Assembly (NCBI RefSeq): GCF_900108915.1
Contig: NZ_FNYH01000002.1
Location: 248,001 to 312,000, forward strand
DNA: 64,000 nucleotides
DNA from: Allopseudospirillum japonicum
GTDB lineage: Bacteria > Pseudomonadota > Gammaproteobacteria > Pseudomonadales > Halomonadaceae
Reading direction: 5' to 3'
Shown here: positions 48,990-58,600 of the stretch, piece by piece
Layout: the number at the start of each line of letters is the position of its first letter
How positions within the stretch are numbered: the stretch's first letter is position 1
The notes under the pieces: generated by a model
The model's database searches: none
Seen by the model: only the letters and a program-made list of their open reading frames with translations
What the model was told of the DNA's origin: nothing
Translations under genes and position numbers: made by a program

Positions 48990-49733
48990 GTGAATACGGA
49001 TGCAAAATTGTGGATTTTAATCCCAGCGGCTGGAATTGGGCAACGCATGCAGGCGGATCGTCCCAAACAGTATTTACCTTTGCTTGGGCGTACCGTCCTT
49101 GAGCAAACTCTGGCGCGTTTGCACACCACTTTTGTGGAAGCACCTATCTTGCTGGCTTTACATCCACAAGATACTTATTGGCCACAGCTTGCACCCCAGT
49201 ATGCGGACTTAACCGCCAGTGGCCAGCTACAAGCTGTCATTGGAGGAAAGGCGCGTTGTGATTCTGTGATGTGCTTGTTACAAGCCTTACAAGGTCGTGC
49301 TGCTGCACAAGATTGGGTCTTAGTACATGATGTGGCGCGCCCTTGTGTACGTCAGCAAGACCTTATGGGCCTGTATGCTTTTATTAATGACCCTCAGCAA
49401 GGGGCTTTTACCTCAGGGGCTTTATTGGGTGCACCTGTCCGCGATACCATGAAACGCACACATACACAGGATGCAAAAGTGATGACGACCGTGGCTCGTG
49501 AGCAACTTTGGCATGCATACACACCACAAGTCTTTCGTTATCAGCCGTTATACACCAGTATGCAGGCCGCCTTCGCTGCGGGCATGCAAGTGACCGATGA
49601 GGCAAGTGCCATGGAAGCGGCAGGTCATCCTGTCTATTTATATGCAGGGGCGCATGATAATCTCAAAATCACCCAAGCAGAAGACTTAGCCCTAGCGGCC
49701 TATATTCTGCGTGCACAACAGGAAAGCGAGTAA
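48990..49733 (+). CDS. ispD: 2-C-methyl-D-erythritol 4-phosphate cytidylyltransferase
   Basis: 247 residues (E. coli 236). Third step of the MEP isoprenoid pathway. The nucleotide-binding N-terminus [20 protein letters not shown] (about 11-30), [11 protein letters not shown] (about 111) and the C-terminal [17 protein letters not shown] are complete. It starts at GTG 48990, with no in-frame ATG nearby. Its stop overlaps the ispF ATG by 1 nt (TAATG), so these consecutive-pathway enzymes are coupled. Confidence 0.96.
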   Translation: MNTDAKLWILIPAAGIGQRMQADRPKQYLPLLGRTVLEQTLARLHTTFVEAPILLALHPQDTYWPQLAPQYADLTASGQLQAVIGGKARCDSVMCLLQALQGRAAAQDWVLVHDVARPCVRQQDLMGLYAFINDPQQGAFTSGALLGAPVRDTMKRTHTQDAKVMTTVAREQLWHAYTPQVFRYQPLYTSMQAAFAAGMQVTDEASAMEAAGHPVYLYAGAHDNLKITQAEDLALAAYILRAQQESE

Positions 49734-50209
49734 TGCGAATTGGCCATGGTTTTGATGTCCATGCCTTTACCCAAGGGGATCATCTCACCCTTGCAGGAGT
49801 GAAAATTCCTTATCAGCAAGGGTTTAAAGCCCATTCTGATGGCGATGTGGCTTTGCATGCTTTATGTGATGCCCTTTTGGGGGCCGCAGGTTTAGGAGAT
49901 ATAGGGCGTCACTTCCCAGATACAGATCCTCAATATGCAGGTATTGATAGCCGTATTTTATTGCGTCAGGTGTATGCACACTTGCTGACTTGCGATTGGC
50001 AGATTGCCAATGTGGATCTCACGATTGTGGCGCAAGCGCCTAAGTTAGCAGCGTATATTCCGGCAATGTGCGCCTGTATTGCTGAGGATTTACACCTAGC
50101 GACGAATGCAGTCAACGTTAAGGCAACCACCACAGAAAAGCTGGGTTTTACTGGACGCGGAGAAGGCATTGCTGCTTATGCCGTGGCTTTATTACTGCCT
50201 GCGGGCTAA
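49733..50209 (+). CDS. ispF: 2-C-methyl-D-erythritol 2,4-cyclodiphosphate synthase
   Basis: 158 residues (E. coli 159). Forms the cyclic diphosphate of the MEP pathway. Zinc ligands D8 and H10 in GHGFDVHAF, a third histidine in [20 protein letters not shown] (about 41-60), and [20 protein letters not shown] near the C-terminus (about 130-149). Overlaps ispD by 1 nt; truD follows after 19 bp. Confidence 0.97.
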   Translation: MRIGHGFDVHAFTQGDHLTLAGVKIPYQQGFKAHSDGDVALHALCDALLGAAGLGDIGRHFPDTDPQYAGIDSRILLRQVYAHLLTCDWQIANVDLTIVAQAPKLAAYIPAMCACIAEDLHLATNAVNVKATTTEKLGFTGRGEGIAAYAVALLLPAG

Positions 50210-50228
50210 TTTTTAAGAGACCTTTGTT

Positions 50229-51320
50229 GTGTCGGATACCTCCTTTGCGCAAGCAAACCAATATCAATTACCTTGCACACCGGCTCAGGCGCTGATTCAA
50301 TTTCGCCAACAGGCACAAGATTTTCAACTACAAGAGTTTTTAGGCTTTACCCCTGAAGGCCAAGGTGAGCACTTGTGGTTATGGGTACAAAAATGCGAGC
50401 AAAATACCCCTTGGGTTGCGGAACAAATCGCTCAAGCGGCTGGTGTGCGTGCGCGTGATGTGGGGTATGCCGGTTTAAAAGATCGGCATTCTCTCAGTTG
50501 CCAATGGTTTTCTGTGTGGTGTCCCCAGCATCAACCAGAAGAAGTGCTCGCACATTTTGCATGGCCGCCTGGAATTCAGATCCTCAAGATGGTGCGACAT
50601 GCACGTAAGCTCAAGCGCGGCGTGCATTTAGGCAATCACTTCCAGCTGGAATTAAAGTTAGTTGGTTTAGACGATCAAGCGCGTGCCCAGATACAAGCCA
50701 ACTTGCAACAAATACAAGCAGAAGGTATGGCCAATTATTTTGGCTATCAACGCTTTGGTCATCAAGCACATAACCTGCTGCAAGCCGAGGCTTGGCGTTT
50801 ACAACAAAGACGCGCGCCCAAACGTCAACAAAAAGGTTTCTATTTATCTGCTATGCGCGCTTGGTTATTTAATGCGTATTTGGATCAGCAAATCCGGGCG
50901 GGCACTTGGTTACAAGCACAGGCTGAACTTACCTATCAAGTGGGGCAAGGTCATAGCCAGTTCCGTGCGCAAACGCAGGACATTGCGGATATTCAGGCTC
51001 GTATTACTCAAGGCCAGTTACACCCTTGCGCCCCTTTGTGGGGGGCCTTACCCAAAAGCCCGCTTGCCGCACAGGAAGCAGACTTTTTGCAGCACTATGC
51101 ACCTTGGTGCACTTGGTTAGCACAACAAGGGCTGCATTTAGAACAACGTGCAACGCGTGTCTATCCACAAAATTTGCAATGGCATTGGCTGGATGAGGAG
51201 CGAGCAAAACTGACGGTAAGCCTACCACGTGGCAGCTTTGTGACTGTATTATTACAGCATCTTGCTGCAATTGAAGACCAACACTTGCATCAGCAAGCGG
51301 GTATCCACGCAGAAAAATAA
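50229..51320 (+). CDS. truD: tRNA pseudouridine(13) synthase TruD
   Basis: 363 residues (E. coli 349). Makes pseudouridine 13 in tRNAGlu. The catalytic D85 lies in VGYAGLKDRHSLSCQWFSV. GMANYFGYQRFGHQAHNLL (about 161) and the TRUD insertion domain are present. It starts at GTG 50229; AAGAGA precedes it by about 9 nt. Glutamine content is high. It continues the ispD-ispF-truD-surE-pcm run. Confidence 0.95.
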   Translation: MSDTSFAQANQYQLPCTPAQALIQFRQQAQDFQLQEFLGFTPEGQGEHLWLWVQKCEQNTPWVAEQIAQAAGVRARDVGYAGLKDRHSLSCQWFSVWCPQHQPEEVLAHFAWPPGIQILKMVRHARKLKRGVHLGNHFQLELKLVGLDDQARAQIQANLQQIQAEGMANYFGYQRFGHQAHNLLQAEAWRLQQRRAPKRQQKGFYLSAMRAWLFNAYLDQQIRAGTWLQAQAELTYQVGQGHSQFRAQTQDIADIQARITQGQLHPCAPLWGALPKSPLAAQEADFLQHYAPWCTWLAQQGLHLEQRATRVYPQNLQWHWLDEERAKLTVSLPRGSFVTVLLQHLAAIEDQHLHQQAGIHAEK

Positions 51321-51361
51321 CATATTGAACTGAGTGATGATCTAGCAAGAGGAATGAAAAC

Positions 51362-52111
51362 ATGCATCTACTACTTTCAAACGATGATGGTGTGTATGCA
51401 CAGGGCTTGCAGACCTTAACTCAGGCATTGGCTCCCTTGGCCACTTCTGTCACTGTGATGGCACCTGATCGAGACCGCAGTGGTGCCAGCAATGCGTTAT
51501 CTTTAGATCGCCCGCTACACGCACGCCAAGTGGAAGCACACACTTATAGTGTCAACGGGACACCGACGGACTGCGTTAATTTGGGGGTTTCGGGGCGTTT
51601 TGGGCCTATTCCTGATCAGGTAATCTCAGGAATTAATCAGGGTGCGAATTTAGGGGATGATGTACTCTATTCAGGCACAGTTGCAGCAGCGATGGAAGGG
51701 CGCTTTCTTGGACGTCCTGCCTGGGCGGTGTCTTTAGCTGGACGAACCCATTTTGAAACTGCGGCAACCTGGGTCGTACGCTTACTCAAGCAAGCGCATA
51801 AACTCCAGTTACCTGAGCGCACTTTGTTAAATATTAATGTGCCTGATGTGCCTTTAGAGGCCGTTCGTGGTATCCAAGTGACGCGTCTTGGACATCGGCA
51901 TCCTTCCGGTGCGCCTATTGAGGTACAAGATCCTCGAGGGCAGACACGCTATTGGATTGCGGCTGTGGGCGCGCATGCAGATGCTGGTCAGGGTACGGAC
52001 TTTGCTGCTATCGCTGCTGGGTATGTTTCTGTCACCCCATTACAGATGGATATGACCCGTTACCCGTCCCTTGATCAGGTAGCGCTATGGTTAAATTCTT
52101 GCACCCTCTAA
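51362..52111 (+). CDS. surE: 5'/3'-nucleotidase SurE
   Basis: 249 residues (E. coli 253). Metal-dependent nucleoside monophosphate and polyphosphate phosphatase. The metal-binding D8-D9 lie in LLLSNDDGVYAQGL, MAPDRDRSGASNALSLDRPL follows (about 36-55), then NGTPTDCVNLGV and VISGINQGANLGDDVLYSGT (about 86-105). AGAGGAA precedes the ATG. The pcm start lies within its last 25 nt. Confidence 0.97.
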   Translation: MHLLLSNDDGVYAQGLQTLTQALAPLATSVTVMAPDRDRSGASNALSLDRPLHARQVEAHTYSVNGTPTDCVNLGVSGRFGPIPDQVISGINQGANLGDDVLYSGTVAAAMEGRFLGRPAWAVSLAGRTHFETAATWVVRLLKQAHKLQLPERTLLNINVPDVPLEAVRGIQVTRLGHRHPSGAPIEVQDPRGQTRYWIAAVGAHADAGQGTDFAAIAAGYVSVTPLQMDMTRYPSLDQVALWLNSCTL

Positions 52112-52776
52112 ATGATCCTTTAATGTCTGGTATAGGCATGACCTCACAACGTACGCGCAACCGTATGGTCAAGCGTTTACAAGCGATGGGGATTAGCCAT
52201 CCTCAAGTTTTAGAGGTCATGGCCAAGGTACCACGGCATTTATTTGTTGATGAAGCGCTCGCACATCGTGCTTATGAGGATACGGCCTTGCCTTTAGGAT
52301 TCGGGCAAACCTTATCCCAGCCTTATACCGTAGCTCGGATGACGGAATTGGTCTTAGCACATCAACCGCGCAAAGTATTGGAAGTTGGTACAGGTTCGGG
52401 TTACCAGACTTATGTTTTGTCTTGTTTGATTGATCAAGTCTTAAGTATCGAGCGCCTGACGCCTTTACATACGCGTGCGCAAGCACGTTTACAAGCCTTG
52501 GGTTTACAGCAAACCCATTTGCGTTTAGGAGATGGCTTTGCTGGTTGGCCGCAGCAAGCACCCTTTGATGCGATCCTAGTCACCGCCGCACCTGAGTACC
52601 CGCCAGATGCTTTATTAAAACAGTTGCATCCTGAAGGCGGGGTGATGTTAATTCCCTTAGGAAATGAACATCAGCAAAGCTTGTACCGTCTTACCCGTGA
52701 TCAGGATCAAATTCTTCATGAAGAAATTGAACCTGTACGTTTTGTACCTTTGTTGCAAGGAGTAGTTGCCTCTTGA
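52087..52776 (+). CDS. pcm: Protein-L-isoaspartate O-methyltransferase
   Basis: 229 residues from the ATG at 52087, which has AGGTAG about 7 nt upstream and lies inside surE. Homologues usually begin at MTSQRTRN, here at 52138, so the first 17 residues are uncertain. It repairs isoaspartyl residues in damaged proteins. Motifs: PRHLFVDEALAHRAYEDTAL, GQTLSQPYTVARMTELVL and the SAM motif VLEVGTGSGYQTYVL. Usually nlpD and rpoS follow in this class; here a DUF368 gene follows. Confidence 0.95.
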   Translation: MVKFLHPLNDPLMSGIGMTSQRTRNRMVKRLQAMGISHPQVLEVMAKVPRHLFVDEALAHRAYEDTALPLGFGQTLSQPYTVARMTELVLAHQPRKVLEVGTGSGYQTYVLSCLIDQVLSIERLTPLHTRAQARLQALGLQQTHLRLGDGFAGWPQQAPFDAILVTAAPEYPPDALLKQLHPEGGVMLIPLGNEHQQSLYRLTRDQDQILHEEIEPVRFVPLLQGVVAS

Positions 52777-53693
52777 ATCCTTTGGGTATTTACGCTCGTG
52801 GTTTAGCGATGGGCGCGGCGGATGCCGTGCCTGGTGTTTCTGGTGGGACCATTGCCTTTATCACAGGTATTTATGAGCTTTTATTAGCCTCTTTACGCGC
52901 CTTACGCCCAGCGACTTTTCGGCAAGCTTACCATCAAGGTTGGTCTTATTTGTGGGCGGCGGTAAATGGCCGCTTTTTGGTGACTTTATTTGCGGGGATT
53001 CTCACCAGCTTATTAGCCTTGGCTCATCTAGTGACTTGGCTGTTAGAAGCTCACCCATTATTACTCAATGGGTTTTTCTTTGGCTTAATTTTGGGCTCAA
53101 TTTTACTTGTGAGTCGACGGGTACAAGGCTGGAATTTTCGTGCGCTTTTATTTGCTGTGTTGGGCATAGTCTTCGCATCTAGCTTAGCTGAGTTGCTGCC
53201 TCATATTAGTGAACCTAGCCCACTGATTTTTCTAATCGCAGGCAGTGTGGCGATCTGTGCCATGCTTTTGCCTGGGGTTTCTGGAAGTTTCTTATTGCTC
53301 ATGATGGGCATGTATGCCCATGTAATGCAGGCAGTGAAAACCTTTGATGTGCTTGCGGTAGCGAGTTTTGTGAGCGGTTGTGTGCTGGGTATGTTGAGTT
53401 TTTCTCATCTACTTGGTTGGTTGTTTCAGCATCACCGGCAAGCGACTTTAGCTTTGATGTTAGGTTTTATTATCGGGTCTTTACCACAAATTTGGCCTTG
53501 GAAACATTTGCTACAATATCAATTAACGGCCTCTGGCAAAGTTGTCCCCTTAATTCAAAGCAATATTTTACCTTGGGATTATGCGCAAATTACCGGGGAA
53601 GCTTCTGCCTTAGTGGCGGTCTCTTTACTGATGGGGACAGGCTTATTGATGGTGCTCATTTTGGAACAAGTCAGTCAGCCAAAAAAACGTTAA
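52773..53693 (+). CDS. DUF368 family polyprenyl-phosphate transporter (PopT-like)
   Basis: 306 residues with about eight membrane helices. The signature GLAMGAADAVPGVSGGTIAF (about 8-27) and its second copy AICAMLLPGVSGSFLLLMMG (about 161-180) identify DUF368. Members of the family, together with DedA proteins, were shown to recycle undecaprenyl phosphate across the inner membrane. It starts at TTG 52773, overlapping the pcm stop by 4 nt, with AAGGAG 10 nt upstream. Its role would serve peptidoglycan synthesis, fitting the envelope theme of ponA and ftsB upstream. Confidence 0.9.
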   Translation: MNPLGIYARGLAMGAADAVPGVSGGTIAFITGIYELLLASLRALRPATFRQAYHQGWSYLWAAVNGRFLVTLFAGILTSLLALAHLVTWLLEAHPLLLNGFFFGLILGSILLVSRRVQGWNFRALLFAVLGIVFASSLAELLPHISEPSPLIFLIAGSVAICAMLLPGVSGSFLLLMMGMYAHVMQAVKTFDVLAVASFVSGCVLGMLSFSHLLGWLFQHHRQATLALMLGFIIGSLPQIWPWKHLLQYQLTASGKVVPLIQSNILPWDYAQITGEASALVAVSLLMGTGLLMVLILEQVSQPKKR

Positions 53694-53722
53694 ATCTTGT
53701 ATTGATTTGCTAAGGTGGAAAG

Positions 53723-54061
53723 ATGTCAGACACTCAATATCAGCAAAGCTATTCTGAAGCAGGCTTCTGGGATAAGGCGAAAACCTATGCTGTTAAAGCC
53801 GGTGACCAAGTATTAGCCCCTGCATTAACCTTGTATTACGCAGCACGTGATCCACAAACACCGACTTGGGCCAAAAGCACCATGTATGGTGCTTTGGGAT
53901 ATTTTATTTTGCCTGTAGATGCCATCCCTGATTTGGCTCCTGCAATCGGCTATACCGATGATTTGGGAGTTCTCGTTGCGGCTTGTGTCACCGTCGCTGC
54001 ACATATTACTAAAGAGCATCAAGCCTTAGCGCAGGCTAAACTTGCGCAATGGTTTAATTGA
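53723..54061 (+). CDS. DUF1232 (YkvA-like) membrane protein
   Basis: 112 residues. The DUF1232 core is GALGYFILPVDAIPDLAPAI followed by GYTDDLGVLVAACVTVA (about 52-88), preceded by ALTLYYAARDPQTPTWAKST. The function of the family is unknown; members are small membrane-associated proteins. AAGGTGG precedes the ATG. It is the last gene of the plus-strand run and is convergent with rlmD, with a decayed insertion element between them. Confidence 0.88.
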   Translation: MSDTQYQQSYSEAGFWDKAKTYAVKAGDQVLAPALTLYYAARDPQTPTWAKSTMYGALGYFILPVDAIPDLAPAIGYTDDLGVLVAACVTVAAHITKEHQALAQAKLAQWFN

Positions 54062-54142
54062 CCATGAGCCTGTGTTACGGTGCATTTTAGAATCCTCATG
54101 ACAGGTAGAAGCCGGCTTGCCACAATCAGGCTATCTTCGCCT

Positions 54143-54258
54143 TTGACGTCCTCCCCGCCTTAAAAGACGGGGATTTTGCTTGTTGCCACCTGACCTTGCT
54201 GGATACCTGCCGGCTAAATGGTCAGGCGATTCTTCCTCGCATTAACAGTGTGAAATTT
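54143..54258 (-). mobile_element. Decayed IS200/IS605 relic: tnpB 3' end and right-end hairpin
   Basis: Reading the minus strand from the end of rlmD, the frame GMIKFHTVNARKNRLTI resembles TnpB C-termini (MIKFHTVG... in several subfamilies; MIKLRAEGL in the copy at 3135-4013), then a stop. About 40 nt later comes the hairpin CCCCGTCT TTTA AGGCGGGG (54153-54172) and GGGGAGGACGTCAA. The rest of tnpB is gone. The relic abuts the rlmD stop codon (54261). Confidence 0.6.
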
Positions 54259-54260
54259 GA

Positions 54261-55646
54261 TCATGCCGGCACAAAATGCGCAAAGACTTCTGCATGTGCA
54301 GTTTGCGGAAACATATCTGCCATAGCCAAAGATTGAAGCTGATACCCTTGTGTTAATAAGGCTTGCGCATCTCGGGCAAAAGTCGCTGGATGACAAGAAA
54401 TGTAGACCACTTGTGCAACTTGTCGAGGATGCAAATTCTGACACACTAAACGCGCTCCTGTACGTGGTGGATCCAAAACGACGGCATCCCACTGCGTCTT
54501 GTTTAACAAGGTCTGCACAGCGTCCGTTTGATATAAATCTGCACAGTGCCACTTGATAGCAAGGTCGTAAGTTTGTGCATTGGCCTGTCCACGTGCGACC
54601 AAACTTTCTAAGCCTTCAACCGCTGTCACTTGGGCACCTTGAGCGGCTAAAGGCAAGGCAAAGTTTCCTAAACCAGAGAAAAGATCCAAGACACGCATCT
54701 TTGCTTGCGGATTTAAAGCAGCCAACACCGCTTGCACTAACTCTTGATTAATACTCGCATTGACTTGAATAAAATCTGCAGGCTGAAACTGAAGTGCTAT
54801 CCCATCAAGCACTTGATAGCTTAGAGAGAAGCTATTGTCTGGGTCTTGGGTGACAGCTTGTGCATCTTGCCACCAAAGGGCGACTTGATGTTGTTTTCCC
54901 CAAGCACGCCAGGCCTGTAAATCCCTATGGGATAAAGGCTTTAAATGACGTACTAACAGACCTAGATGGGCATCTCCGGCGATCAGCTCTAAATGCCCTA
55001 GGGTACGTTTGCATTCTAATTCTGGGATGAGAGTATATAAGCTAGGCAGTAAGGCATTTAAGCGGGGATCTAATACGGGGCAAGCATGAATCCCTGTAAG
55101 ATGCGCACTTTTGGCCTCACGAAACCCGATCAACAACTCACCTGTCCGTGTCCATTTGACGCCTAAACGTGCACGTCTTCGGTAACCCCACGCTGGGGAA
55201 GTCAACACTTGTATTTCTGGGAGCTGACTTTGTAAAGGCCCCATTTTTTTGGGTGGCTTACGTTTGAGGGATAACTGACTAGCAACAACCTTTTGTGTCA
55301 CTTTTTTACTGAGAGGGCGTAATTGCTGAGCCAAATGCGCTTTTTTATGGAGGCGTTGTGCTTCAATAGCAAGATGTTGTAACTGACAACCGCCACAGGC
55401 GGCATAATGTGCGCAGCTCGGTAAAACGCGCTGTGGCGAGGTTTGCTCCCATGCACAAGCGCGGGCTTCTATGCCTTGCGCCTGCTCTTGTAAGATTTTG
55501 ATTTGTACACGTTCTTGCGGCAAAGCATTGTCAATGAAATAGGGTGTTTTGTGGTGATAGGCAAGGCCACGTCCATCGTGGGTTAAAGCCTCTATCGTAA
55601 ACCAGGTTTCTGCGGTGATATGCGTTGCGTGCGCGCGTGATGCCAT
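54261..55646 (-). CDS. rlmD: 23S rRNA (uracil(1939)-C(5))-methyltransferase RlmD
   Basis: 461 residues (E. coli 433). It makes m5U1939 in 23S rRNA. A TRAM domain comes first (IEALTHDGRGLAYHHKTPYF). The 4Fe-4S cysteines are in SCAHYAACGGCQLQHL (about 77-90), with the fourth in HACPVLDP. Then come the methyltransferase motif VLDLFSGLGNFALPLA (about 315), DPPRTGARL and the nucleophile cysteine in YISCHPATFARD (about 419). An insertion of about 30 mostly basic residues (KKVTQKVVASQLSLKRKPPK) lies after the cluster, compared with E. coli. It follows yhdP in place of the usual tldD. Confidence 0.93.
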   Translation of the reverse strand: MASRAHATHITAETWFTIEALTHDGRGLAYHHKTPYFIDNALPQERVQIKILQEQAQGIEARACAWEQTSPQRVLPSCAHYAACGGCQLQHLAIEAQRLHKKAHLAQQLRPLSKKVTQKVVASQLSLKRKPPKKMGPLQSQLPEIQVLTSPAWGYRRRARLGVKWTRTGELLIGFREAKSAHLTGIHACPVLDPRLNALLPSLYTLIPELECKRTLGHLELIAGDAHLGLLVRHLKPLSHRDLQAWRAWGKQHQVALWWQDAQAVTQDPDNSFSLSYQVLDGIALQFQPADFIQVNASINQELVQAVLAALNPQAKMRVLDLFSGLGNFALPLAAQGAQVTAVEGLESLVARGQANAQTYDLAIKWHCADLYQTDAVQTLLNKTQWDAVVLDPPRTGARLVCQNLHPRQVAQVVYISCHPATFARDAQALLTQGYQLQSLAMADMFPQTAHAEVFAHFVPA

Positions 55647-55657
55647 AAAAATTTTCT

Positions 55658-58600
55658 CTAATCAAACACTTTAATTAATTCTACTTGAGGATTGAGCCAA
55701 TCCCCTTGAATACGATAGTGGGCTTGGGTGACCTCTTCTAACAGATGGCCAAATAGTTTCTGCGCGACCCAAATCGCGCCCCCTACTTGGGGAGCACCTA
55801 CCAAAATAGCGGCTAAAGGTAAGCTTTGCCCAATTGGCAAAACGAGGCTGAGCTGTTGATCCAAGGTTTGTGCAAGCAGGTCTGTACTGCCTTGCAGTTG
55901 AAAACGTGTCGCGGCACTTTCGACTTTTAAGGGCGTTTGCGAGGTTAAAGTGCCATGTCTTAGCTGATAATCCCCGCTCATCTGATCAAAGCTGATGCCT
56001 TGTTTGCTTAAATCCGCAAAATCAAGACGCATACGCCTAAGCAGTGCATCTAGACTAAAGAGGCTAAACAAACGGCTGGCCCCTACAGCCGCATTATTGG
56101 CACGCGGGAAATTCCCTTGCGTGAGCTCAAATTGAAAACGTCCTTCCGCGGTAGGCAAAGCAAATCCTAAGGGAGAAGCAGGCCAAGCCAAGGTCATTTC
56201 TAATGCATGGCTTTCACTATGTAAGGGCGCTTCTTGTGTCCATAGAGCGAGTAAAGCGCCTGCATCTTGCCCTTGCAAGCGTCCTTGGATTTGGGTGCCT
56301 TCTTGCATATGCCACTGCAAACGGCCTTGCCATTGGCTTTGAGCGAGATCAAAACGCCAAGGATCCAATACCAGGCTGTCAGTTTGTGGTTGAATCCGTG
56401 CATAGCCATTTTTGATATCCAGGTGTTGCCAACGTAAATGTTGAATCGACACATCGATGACAGGGCCTGGGCTGATCTTGAAATCTTGCCAAGGATCTTG
56501 TGTTTGTGGCGTGCTCAGAGGTGTTGATGTTGGGGTTAAATCCAAATACTCAAAGTGGATCTGCCAGGGTTGATGCCCCTGTAAATGCACCTTAGCTTCC
56601 CCTTGTGCCTGCTGTGCTTGCCATTGTAATTGCCAGCTTGATAGCGGGCCAGAAGTAGCCTGCACATACATGTTTTGCCAAGTATAAGCCCCTAAGTGGG
56701 CTGTTTGTGTGTGCAAATCTAGCTTGATTGGTGGTAGATCAGCAGTATTTTGGCTAGAAGTATTCTGTAGATGCTGGACCCAGGTTGCAAGATCTAGCTC
56801 AGGCCAACGGATTTCTAAGGTAATGCCAGGCGTTGTTGGTATTGCCAAAGAGGTGCGCGAATGTGGGCTTAAACGTGCGTAAATCGCAGGCGTCTTTTGG
56901 CTTAAATTTGCAACGACTTGTAAATGCTCCCCATACTCTAATTGCAAACTTGGTACTTGATCCAATACCAGATCAAAGGCTAAAGGGCGGGCTTGTGCGG
57001 CATCTTTCCCTAAGGGGGGGGGTAGATCTAAGCGTACCCCTTGCAAATCTGTGTTGAATGCCAGTCTTAGCCCTTGTGACAATTGGCTTAAACGTGCTTG
57101 ATAGGCAAATTCCCCTTGCATATGCGCTTGCCAAGGAAGCGCGATGGCAAGTTTTAATTGGCTGATCTGGGCACGTCCTTGCGCACTCAAATACCATTGT
57201 TGGCTGGGATCTAACCCCATCTGCACTTGTAAGGGGCCACCAGCAAATTGACCCTGTAAACCTAAACTCGATATGCCTTGTTGCGAATCAAAGTGTATAG
57301 GTCCGCGGATTTGTGTGATTTCTAACCCGTGTTGCGGCCAAGCAAAACTTGCTTGCCGTATTTGTGCGTTCACTTGGACTTGTGGTGCTAACTCAGCATT
57401 GAAAGGGAGGTACGCCTTGATCTTGCTTTGGATGCCGCCTTGCAGTTGCCATTGTGCAAATCCATGTGGCAAATAGGGTTGCAGTGGGCTTTGATTTAAT
57501 AAGGTTTGTACTTGCGCAGCATCACCTTGTAAGTGTGCGTTAAGATTGAGTCCATCTTGTATCGAGTGTGGCCCTTGCTGCTGAGGATGCAAGTTATCAA
57601 GTGTAAGATCTGTCACTGTTAATCCGGCAAGTTGTGCGCTTGGGATCATCACTTGCACCTGTTGATTATGCAGGTGTACTTGTGCATCAGCTTGGGTGAG
57701 CCTAGGCCATGCGGGATCAAAAGCAAAGCTAGCTTGAGCTAAATCCAAGGACAAACTTAAGGTGCGTTCACTTTGGGTCGCTTGGGCAGCTAAAAGCCCA
57801 TTATAGACTAGATGTCCTTGAGTTAACTGACCTTGCGCACTGGCTAGAAGGCGTGCCAATCTCTGGTAGAGCTCAGGCGCCAAGGCATGTTGTGGAAGAT
57901 AGGCTAGCCCATGCGTGATCGGTAATTGCTGTAAGCTTAAATTAAGATATAAACGGTCTGCCTGTGGTGCTGGCGGAATGTGCAGGTGAAACTCGCCTTG
58001 AATAGCTTCCCCTTGGGGGCCTTCCAAGACTAAATCACGCCCATAAAAGCGGGCTTGTTGTGCTTCTAATTGCCAACCCAACACGCCAGAAGCGCGTGTA
58101 AAATGCCAGCTTTGCTTAAATAACTCTGCAAACCCCAAGGTTAAGGGGGCTTCTAGCAAGCGCACATGTCCGCCTTGGGCATTCATGTGCACCTCAGCTT
58201 GTCCGCCTTGCACTTGGGGCACGCCTTGCCAGGCTTCTATCTGTATATCTTGTAGACGTGCTTGAATTTGCCAAGCTTGGCCTGCTTGCTGAACGGCCTG
58301 TAATTGGGTAATGCGCCCACGTGGATTAAGCCCTTGGATCCAAGAGCGCACATCAGGTGGCCAAAGCGCCAATTGTGTGAATTGACTAAAGACTTGCAAA
58401 TCCCATGCACCCTCTTGTGTGAGGTGCCAAGATGAATGGGTGTGATTAAATTGAAACGCGAAATCGGGCAAGGTGTAAGCTTGTTGATCCTGTTGTACTT
58501 GCCAAGGTCCGGAATTGATTTGCCAGCGGGTTTGCTGATCTGCAACCACATGTCCTTGTAAATACATAGGCTCAACTTGTGTGATTTCTAGTGCTGCCCA

